From the NCBI GenBank assembly GCA_945899335.1, contig CAMDIP010000008.1, positions 1-18,464 on the forward strand: DNA of 18,464 bases. The letters are read 5' to 3'. The notes under the pieces are model-generated. The model did no database searches, had not been told where the DNA came from, and saw only the letters and a list, made by a program, of their open reading frames with translations. How positions within the stretch are numbered: the stretch's first letter is position 1; each line of letters begins with the position of its first letter. Positions 13,828-18,464 of this stretch are shown piece after piece. Both the position numbers and the translations under genes were made by a program. The stretch is from Bordetella parapertussis. Its GTDB lineage: Bacteria > Pseudomonadota > Gammaproteobacteria > Burkholderiales > Burkholderiaceae_C.

Positions 13828-14828
13828 TGAGTACTGCCAACGAAAAACCTGTGCAATTTGTAGACCGCCTGCGCCAAGAGGCGTTTGTCGAACCAGACGC
13901 GGTGCACACCGGCGAAGTCACCAAAGAAACCCAAATCATTGCCATTTACGGCAAGGGCGGCATTGGCAAAAGTTTCGCCTTGGCCAACCTCAGTTACATG
14001 ATGGCTCAGCAGGGCAAAAAAGTTTTGCTCATCGGTTGCGACCCTAAGAGCGACACCACCAGTTTGTTGTTCGGTGGCAAGGCCTGTCCCACCATCATCG
14101 AAACATCTTCCAAGAAAAAACTCGCTGGCGAAGAGGTCAAGATTGGCGACGTTTGTTTCATCCGAGACGGCGTCTATGCCATGGAACTCGGTGGCCCCGA
14201 GGTCGGTCGCGGTTGCGGTGGACGCGGCATCATCCATGGTTTTGAAACCCTTGAAAAGCTCGGCTTTCACGAGTGGGGCTTTGACTTTGTGTTGCTCGAC
14301 TTTTTGGGCGACGTGGTCTGCGGTGGCTTTGGTTTGCCGATCGCCCGTGACATGTGCCAAAAAGTCATCGTCGTCGCCTCCAACGACTTGCAGTCCCTCT
14401 ATGTAGCCAACAACGTGTGCAGCGCGGTCGAGTACTTTCGCAAACTCGGTGGGAATGTCGGTGTGGCCGGCATGGTCATCAACAAAGACGACGGTACCGG
14501 CGAAGCCCAAGCCTTTGCCACCAATGCGGGCATCCCAGTCTTGGCCGCCATTCCAGCCAATGAAGACATTCGCCGCAAAAGCGCGAGCTACGAAATCATT
14601 GGCACGCCAGACAGTATGTGGGGCCCCTTGTTTGCCGAGTTGGCGCAAAACGTGGCCGACGCGCCACCGGTGCGACCCAAGCCACAAACCCAAGACGAGT
14701 TGCTCGGCCTGTTCAGCGCCGACATCACCGGCCGCGACTTTGTCATGACACCCGCCACCGAAGTCGATATGACCGGCAAAACCGTCATTGACCGACCCAC
14801 CCTCGAAGTGGTTTACGACGAAGTGTGA
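13827..14828 (+). CDS. bchX: Chlorophyllide a reductase, iron protein BchX
   Basis: BchX is the ATP-dependent reductase of chlorophyllide a oxidoreductase, a nitrogenase-like enzyme that reduces the C7-C8 bond of chlorophyllide a. It is a homodimer, like NifH, delivering electrons to BchYZ. The 333-residue protein has a P-loop YGKGGIGKS (G42-S49), the switch region LIGCDPKSD, and the two cysteines bridging the intersubunit [4Fe-4S] cluster, C130 in GRGCGGRG and C165 in DVVCGGFG. An N-terminal extension of about 35 residues before the P-loop distinguishes BchX from BchL and NifH. ATG 13827 is chosen: it overlaps the bchC stop and has GGAG at 13817-13820. Confidence 0.96.
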   Translation: MSTANEKPVQFVDRLRQEAFVEPDAVHTGEVTKETQIIAIYGKGGIGKSFALANLSYMMAQQGKKVLLIGCDPKSDTTSLLFGGKACPTIIETSSKKKLAGEEVKIGDVCFIRDGVYAMELGGPEVGRGCGGRGIIHGFETLEKLGFHEWGFDFVLLDFLGDVVCGGFGLPIARDMCQKVIVVASNDLQSLYVANNVCSAVEYFRKLGGNVGVAGMVINKDDGTGEAQAFATNAGIPVLAAIPANEDIRRKSASYEIIGTPDSMWGPLFAELAQNVADAPPVRPKPQTQDELLGLFSADITGRDFVMTPATEVDMTGKTVIDRPTLEVVYDEV

Positions 14829-14833
14829 ATTCC

Positions 14834-16363
14834 ATGAGCGACATCATTCCCATCACCCCCTTACCCAACGCTGCTGCTACCAGCGCAGATGGCTTGGGTT
14901 GTCATGCGGGCAAAGAACAAATGTTGGACGCGGCGGCCAAAGCGGGTAAGAGCGAAGTGCTGGCGCAGTACGCCGCCGACTACCCCAAAGGCCCGCACGA
15001 CCAACCGCAAAGCATGTGTCCTGCTTTTGGTTCTTTGCGCGTGGGTTTGCGTATGCGCCGCACAGCCACCATCTTGAGCGGCTCGGCCTGTTGTGTGTAC
15101 GGTCTCACATTCACCTCGCATTTTTACGGCGCACGCCGCACCGTGGGCTATGTGCCGTTCAACTCTGAAACCCTGGTCACAGGCAAATTGTTCGAGGACA
15201 TCCGCGACGCTGTGTACGAACAAGCCGATCCCGACAAGCTCGATTGCATCGTCATCATCAATTTGTGCGTACCCACCGCCAGCGGTGTTCCGCTGCAGTT
15301 GTTGCCCAAGGAAATCAACGGTGTACGCATCATTGGTATTGATGTGCCAGGGTTTGGTGTACCCACCCATGCCGAGGCCAAAGACGTGCTGGCTGGCGCC
15401 ATGTTGCACTATGCCCGCCAAGAAGCCATGGCTGGCCCAGTTGCGGCTCCCCGCCAAGGCAGAAGCGCTAAGCCCACCATCACCTTGCTGGGCGAGATGT
15501 TCCCCGCCGACCCCATGATCATTGCGCAAATGATTGCGCCCATGGATTTGGCGGTCGGTACCGTGGCACCCACCCGCGAGTGGCGCGAGTTGTATGCAGC
15601 ACTGGACTGCAAAGCGGTTGCTGCTATCCATCCTTTCTACACCGCCAGTGTGCGTGAATTCCAAGCCGCAGGTCGTCCCATCGTGGGCTCGGCCCCCGTG
15701 GGCATCGAAGGTACCCACGATTGGCTGGGCTCCATAGGTGTAGCTTGCGGGGTCAGCCAAGACAAGATAGACACAGCCCGCAACCAAACCTTGGGTGCCA
15801 TGCGCGGTGTGTTGGCTTCGCAAAAAATCAATGGCCGAATCACCCTGAGTGGCTACGAAGGCTCCGAATTGTTGGTGGCACGTTTGCTGATCGAATGCGG
15901 TGCCGACCTTCGTTATGTAGGCAGCGCTTGTCCTGCCACGCCTTGGAACCAACACGATGCTGAGTGGTTGAAGTCCAAGGGCGTGCATGTGCAGTTCCGT
16001 GCTTCCTTAGAGCAAGACTTGGCTGCCATGCACGAGTTCAAACCTCAGTTGGCCATTGGCACCACGCCCGTGGTGCAAGCCGCCAAAGAGTTGTGCATCC
16101 CTTCGCTTTACTTCACCAACCTCATCTCTGCACGCCCCTTGATGGGCGTGGCTGGTGCTGGCTCGCTCATTCAAGTGGTCAATGCCGCTATGGGTAACCA
16201 AGCCCGTTTTGACGAAATGAAAGCGTTCTTCGGCACGGTCGGTCAAGGCGATGAAGCAGGTGTCTGGGAAGACGTACCCGTTATGCATCCCGACTTCAAA
16301 AAAGAAGTGCGCCGCCAATTCGAGAAGAAGCAGAAAAAACGCAAAGCCGAGGAGATGGGCTGA
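14834..16363 (+). CDS. bchY: Chlorophyllide a reductase subunit Y
   Basis: BchY pairs with BchZ to form the catalytic component where chlorophyllide a binds and is reduced (a NifD/BchN-like subunit). The protein has 509 residues. Cysteines C62 (SMCPAFGS), C86 and C87 (GSACCVYGL) are candidate ligands to the bridging [4Fe-4S] cluster. Other family features include [38 protein letters not shown] and, near the C-terminus, [22 protein letters not shown]. It ends in a lysine/arginine-rich tail ([12 protein letters not shown]). ATG 14834, 5 nt after the bchX stop with GAAG upstream, is chosen; GTG 14825 overlapping the bchX stop would add three residues. The stop overlaps the bchZ start by one base (TGATG). 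Confidence 0.95.
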   Translation: MSDIIPITPLPNAAATSADGLGCHAGKEQMLDAAAKAGKSEVLAQYAADYPKGPHDQPQSMCPAFGSLRVGLRMRRTATILSGSACCVYGLTFTSHFYGARRTVGYVPFNSETLVTGKLFEDIRDAVYEQADPDKLDCIVIINLCVPTASGVPLQLLPKEINGVRIIGIDVPGFGVPTHAEAKDVLAGAMLHYARQEAMAGPVAAPRQGRSAKPTITLLGEMFPADPMIIAQMIAPMDLAVGTVAPTREWRELYAALDCKAVAAIHPFYTASVREFQAAGRPIVGSAPVGIEGTHDWLGSIGVACGVSQDKIDTARNQTLGAMRGVLASQKINGRITLSGYEGSELLVARLLIECGADLRYVGSACPATPWNQHDAEWLKSKGVHVQFRASLEQDLAAMHEFKPQLAIGTTPVVQAAKELCIPSLYFTNLISARPLMGVAGAGSLIQVVNAAMGNQARFDEMKAFFGTVGQGDEAGVWEDVPVMHPDFKKEVRRQFEKKQKKRKAEEMG

Positions 16364-17835
16364 TGTTTGTACTCGACCACGATCGTGCAGGCGGCTATTG
16401 GGGTGCGGTGTATGTCTTCACCGCCATCAAGGGTTTGCAAGTTGTCATCGACGGACCTGTGGGTTGCGAAAACCTGCCCGTCACCTCGGTGCTGCATTAC
16501 ACGGACGCCTTGCCACCCCATGAGTTGCCCATTGTGGTGACTGGTTTAGCTGAAGAACAGTTAGGTCGCGAAGGCACCGAAGGTGCGATGAAGCGTGCCC
16601 ACCAAGTGCTAGACCCCGACTTGCCAGCTGTGGTCGTGACTGGCTCTATCGCTGAAATGATTGGTGGCGGCGTGACCCCCGAGGGCACCAACCTGATGCG
16701 CTTTTTGCCGCGCACCATCGATGAAGACCAATGGCAATGTGCCAACCGCGCCATGTACTGGCTGTGGACCGAGTACGGCATGAAAAAAGTGCCCAAGCGT
16801 GTTCGCAAAGAGGGTGAAAAACCCCGCGTCAACATCATTGGTCCTTGCTACGGTACGTTCAACAGCCCCAGCGACTTGGCTGAAATTCGCCGCTTGGTGC
16901 AAGGCATTGGCGCTGACATCAACATGGTTTTTCCGCTGGGCAGCCATTTGGCCGAGGTATCCCAGTTGGTTGAAGCCGACGTCAATATTTGCATGTACCG
17001 CGAGTTTGGCCGTATGTTGTGCGAGGCGCTTGAGCGCCCTTATTTGCAAGCACCCATTGGTCTGCACAGCACCACCAAGTTTTTACGCAAGCTCGGCGAA
17101 TTGTTGGGCCTGGACCCAGAACCGTTTATCCAGCGCGAACGCCACACCACCATCAAGCCTGTTTGGGATTTGTGGCGCTCGGTCACCCAAGATTTCTTTG
17201 CCACTGCCAGTTTTGCGGTGGTCGCCACCGACACCTATGCCCGAGGCATTCGCAAGTTTTTGGAAACCGAAATGGGCATGCCCTGCAAGTTTGCGGTGTC
17301 TCGGCTCCCAGGTCAAAAAACCGATAACGCAGCAGTGCGCGAACTCATCCAGAAACAAATGCCGCTCATTCTGTTTGGCAGTTTCAACGAGCGCATGTAC
17401 TTGGCCGAGGCGGGTAGCAGCGGCCCTATGAAAGCGTCTTTCATCCCAGCCTCTTTCCCTGGCGCCATCATCCGTCGCCACACCGGCACACCGTTCATGG
17501 GCTACAGCGGCGCGACCTATTTGATCCAAGAGTGTTGCAACTGCTTGTTTGACGCCTTGTTCCATATCTTGCCGCTGGGCACGGACATGGACAAAGTCGA
17601 CGCCACTCTGGCGCGTGGCATCACCGGCGCCCAAAACAACACGCCTTGGGACGATGAGGCGCAGAACAAATTGCATGCTTTGGTGGCGGGCCAACCCGTG
17701 CTGGTACAAATTTCTGCGGCCAAACGCTTGCGCGATTTGGCTGAGGGCAAGGCACGTGATAAAGGCGAGGAGCTGGTGACGCTCGCACATGTGCAGCTAG
17801 CTGGTGCCGAGCTGGGCTTGGGAGAGCCTGCATGA
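16363..17835 (+). CDS. bchZ: Chlorophyllide a reductase subunit Z
   Basis: BchZ is the second subunit of the BchYZ catalytic component, related to NifK/BchB. It has 490 residues, with the N-terminal block [20 protein letters not shown]35 in [10 protein letters not shown] as the probable cluster ligand from this subunit, [19 protein letters not shown] and [14 protein letters not shown] in the first half, and [21 protein letters not shown] and [15 protein letters not shown] sequence toward the end. GGAG at 16351-16354 lies eight bases before the ATG. Its last codons carry a strong ribosome binding site (GGGAG, 17820-17824) for the small ORF that starts inside its stop codon. Length and motifs look normal. 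Confidence 0.95.
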   Translation: MFVLDHDRAGGYWGAVYVFTAIKGLQVVIDGPVGCENLPVTSVLHYTDALPPHELPIVVTGLAEEQLGREGTEGAMKRAHQVLDPDLPAVVVTGSIAEMIGGGVTPEGTNLMRFLPRTIDEDQWQCANRAMYWLWTEYGMKKVPKRVRKEGEKPRVNIIGPCYGTFNSPSDLAEIRRLVQGIGADINMVFPLGSHLAEVSQLVEADVNICMYREFGRMLCEALERPYLQAPIGLHSTTKFLRKLGELLGLDPEPFIQRERHTTIKPVWDLWRSVTQDFFATASFAVVATDTYARGIRKFLETEMGMPCKFAVSRLPGQKTDNAAVRELIQKQMPLILFGSFNERMYLAEAGSSGPMKASFIPASFPGAIIRRHTGTPFMGYSGATYLIQECCNCLFDALFHILPLGTDMDKVDATLARGITGAQNNTPWDDEAQNKLHALVAGQPVLVQISAAKRLRDLAEGKARDKGEELVTLAHVQLAGAELGLGEPA

Positions 17836-17963
17836 CACAGTTTGCAAAACTACACGGTTCAGGCGCTTTTGCGCTGGAACCCTACCCCATGTCGTGGCAT
17901 CTGCTGCGGCTACCTAGGTTGCGCAGGTTGGGCGCAGCGTTGGCCTCACGGCCATTTTGTTGA
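17832..17963 (+). CDS. 43-residue ORF between bchZ and pufB, unrecognised
   Basis: The ORF starts with an ATGA overlapping the bchZ stop, seven bases after GGGAG, and ends at a TGA sharing a base with the pufB ribosome binding site AAGGAG, so translation would be coupled at both ends. The product begins [20 protein letters not shown], has a basic, amphipathic middle ([13 protein letters not shown]) and ends in Cys. It has no membrane helix and does not resemble PufQ, which occupies this position in Rhodobacter. It could be a true small protein, a leader peptide controlling puf expression, or a chance ORF; the two hairpins within its 3' half favour a regulatory leader. Confidence 0.5.
   Translation: MTQFAKLHGSGAFALEPYPMSWHLLRLPRLRRLGAALASRPFC
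17918..17938 (+). other. RNA hairpin in the bchZ-pufB leader
   Basis: GTTGCGC and GCGCAGC can pair as a seven-base-pair stem with one G-U pair and a 7-nt loop. It lies 37 nt before the pufB ATG, within the 43-codon ORF. It may protect or help process puf mRNA, or form part of a translation-sensitive leader. It is a prediction from base pairing only. Confidence 0.4.
17941..17958 (+). other. Short hairpin with TTTT tail before pufB
   Basis: TGGCC-TCAC-GGCCA forms a five-base-pair stem with a tetraloop followed at once by TTTT. It resembles a very weak intrinsic terminator or an mRNA-stability element 16 nt before the pufB ATG. The stem is short, so full termination is unlikely. Confidence 0.4.
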
Positions 17964-17974
17964 AGGAGCATCGC

Positions 17975-18124
17975 ATGTCAAACCATCCGAATTCCATATC
18001 CGGACTGACTGACGAAGAGGCTCAGGAGTTCCACCATTACTGGATTCAGGGAACCGTTGGCTTCACAGCTGTCGCTGTGGTGGCTCACATCCTGGTCTGG
18101 GCATGGCGGCCCTGGTTCGTCTAA
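17975..18124 (+). CDS. pufB: Light-harvesting 1 beta polypeptide
   Basis: PufB is the beta apoprotein of the LH1 antenna ring around the reaction centre. The 49-residue protein has the standard layout: a polar N-terminus ([20 protein letters not shown]) with the conserved acidic-EFH segment, one membrane helix (about 27-45), and [11 protein letters not shown] in which H38 is the ligand to the bacteriochlorophyll magnesium. The C-terminal WxWRPW motif and the absence of a long extension match LH1 rather than LH2 proteins. A strong AAGGAG (17963-17968) lies six bases before the ATG. It is too small for usual ORF cutoffs and is easily missed. Unusually, the next gene is not pufA but an unrecognised ORF. 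Confidence 0.95.
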   Translation: MSNHPNSISGLTDEEAQEFHHYWIQGTVGFTAVAVVAHILVWAWRPWFV

Positions 18125-18137
18125 GGCAGGTTTTTTT
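18111..18137 (+). other. Weak stem and T7 tract after pufB
   Basis: CCTG (18111-18114) can pair with CAGG (18127-18130), which is followed by seven T residues (18131-18137), spanning the pufB stop. The stem is weak, but a U7 tract directly after it could cause partial termination or pausing, letting pufB exceed downstream genes. This is a speculative structural call. Confidence 0.25.
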
Positions 18138-18156
18138 CACCGAACGGAGTTAAACC

Positions 18157-18384
18157 ATGATTTCTCACACTTCTCAAGTCTCTTACAAACCTAACGGTTT
18201 GGACGACAAGCTAGCGTTTGTCCTGATCTTTGTACCTTGTTTTGTTGTACTTTTTTCTTTTGCGGTTTTTGGCCAACTGGTTGGACTGCGATGGAAGAGT
18301 TGGCTGCCAGGCGCGGAGAACATGACCAATGTGTTTGCAGGTGTGAAAGCCTCGGTTTACACGTTCATGTCCCACATCATTTAG
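18157..18384 (+). CDS. 75-residue single-helix membrane protein between pufB and pufA, unrecognised
   Basis: The protein has a polar N-terminus (MISHTSQVSYKPNGLDDK), one strongly hydrophobic helix (about residues 19-44, with FVLIFVPCFVVLFSFAVFG), then RWKSWLPGAE and an amphipathic C-terminal segment (VFAGVKASVYTFMSHII). It has no histidine in the helix, so it is not an antenna polypeptide of the usual kind. GGAG (18146-18149) lies seven bases before the ATG, and its TAG stop overlaps the pufA ribosome binding site, so it is very probably translated. Size and topology resemble RC-LH1 accessory proteins (PufX, PufW-type) and PufQ, which all have one helix, but I see no convincing sequence match. 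It may be an LH1 ring subunit, an assembly factor or a pigment carrier. Confidence 0.85.
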   Translation: MISHTSQVSYKPNGLDDKLAFVLIFVPCFVVLFSFAVFGQLVGLRWKSWLPGAENMTNVFAGVKASVYTFMSHII

Positions 18385-18394
18385 GAGAACCATT

Positions 18395-18464
18395 ATGTGG
18401 AGAGTTTGGAGACTTTATGACCCATTGCGTGCAATGGTCGTGCAAGGCATTTTTCTGTTTGGCT
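18395..18464 (+). CDS. pufA: Light-harvesting 1 alpha polypeptide, first 23 residues
   Basis: The visible N-terminus, MWRVWRLYDPLRAMVVQGIF followed by LFG, is the highly conserved start of LH1 alpha apoproteins (MWRxWxLxDPxxA...), which spans the interface region before the membrane helix. The magnesium-binding histidine lies beyond the right edge. AGGAG (18383-18387) lies seven bases before the ATG, overlapping the stop codon of the preceding ORF. The reaction-centre genes pufL and pufM would be expected next. The gene is cut by the end of the window. Confidence 0.93.
   Translation, partial: MWRVWRLYDPLRAMVVQGIFLFG

Noticed and set aside
14861..15988. 375-codon frame on the minus strand inside bchY
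   Set aside because: It lies opposite a fully conserved chlorophyllide reductase gene and its product shows no recognisable domain or ribosome binding site.
18157..18384. Reading the 75-codon ORF after pufB as pufA
   Set aside because: It has no histidine in its helix and does not begin with the LH1 alpha signature; the true alpha start, MWRVWRLYDPLRA, is at 18395.
1..18464. CRISPR arrays, tRNA or rRNA genes, insertion sequences
   Set aside because: No regularly spaced repeats, no cloverleaf-like or rRNA sequence and no transposase-like product were seen on either strand; the intergenic regions are short (largest about 170 bp).

Overview
The window looks like the chromosome of an aerobic or facultative phototrophic betaproteobacterium, most likely Burkholderiales, family Comamonadaceae (Limnohabitans/Rhodoferax-like). 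Two things suggest this: housekeeping genes in an arrangement typical of that group (BPSS1780-family membrane protein, type II homoserine kinase and divergent polA; then xseB-ispA), and a purple-bacterial photosynthesis gene cluster running off the right edge. The assignment is inferred from gene families and order; no database search was possible.

Layout. (1) 1-1398, minus strand: partial BPSS1780-like membrane protein and thrB. (2) 1459-4239, plus: polA, divergent from thrB. (3) 4244-4777, minus: a small secreted lytic transglycosylase, convergent with polA. (4) 4948-5751, plus: a ZIP metal transporter. (5) 5757-8624, minus: a tightly packed unit of a Rieske oxygenase, an EamA/DMT transporter and a 3-mercaptopyruvate-type sulfurtransferase. 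(6) 8787-10583, plus: xseB, ispA and an NnrU-family membrane protein. (7) 10721 to the right end, plus: crtE, crtF, bchC, bchX, bchY, bchZ, a 43-codon ORF, pufB, an unrecognised 75-aa one-helix membrane protein, and the start of pufA.

How the photosynthesis genes work together. IspA supplies farnesyl diphosphate and CrtE geranylgeranyl diphosphate, which feeds carotenoids and the phytyl tail of bacteriochlorophyll. CrtF methylates the carotenoid hydroxyl group to give spheroidene/spirilloxanthin-type pigments. BchX, BchY and BchZ form chlorophyllide a oxidoreductase, and BchC oxidises the C3 hydroxyethyl group, giving bacteriochlorophyllide a. PufB and PufA are the LH1 polypeptides that bind the pigment around the reaction centre. 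From bchC to the 43-codon ORF the genes abut or overlap (bchC/bchX, bchX/bchY, bchY/bchZ, bchZ/ORF), which fits a crtEF-bchCXYZ-puf superoperon.

Regulation and novelty. The crtE and bchC promoter regions both carry TGT-N12-ACA-type (PpsR/CrtJ) operator sequences over probable sigma-70 elements. In both, three alternating half-sites lie exactly 13 bp apart. The most unusual feature is the 75-aa single-helix protein between pufB and pufA, genes that are normally adjacent. It lacks the bacteriochlorophyll-binding histidine of the antenna polypeptides, and it is a candidate RC-LH1 accessory subunit or assembly factor. The 43-codon ORF in the position where pufQ sits in Rhodobacter is the second most interesting.
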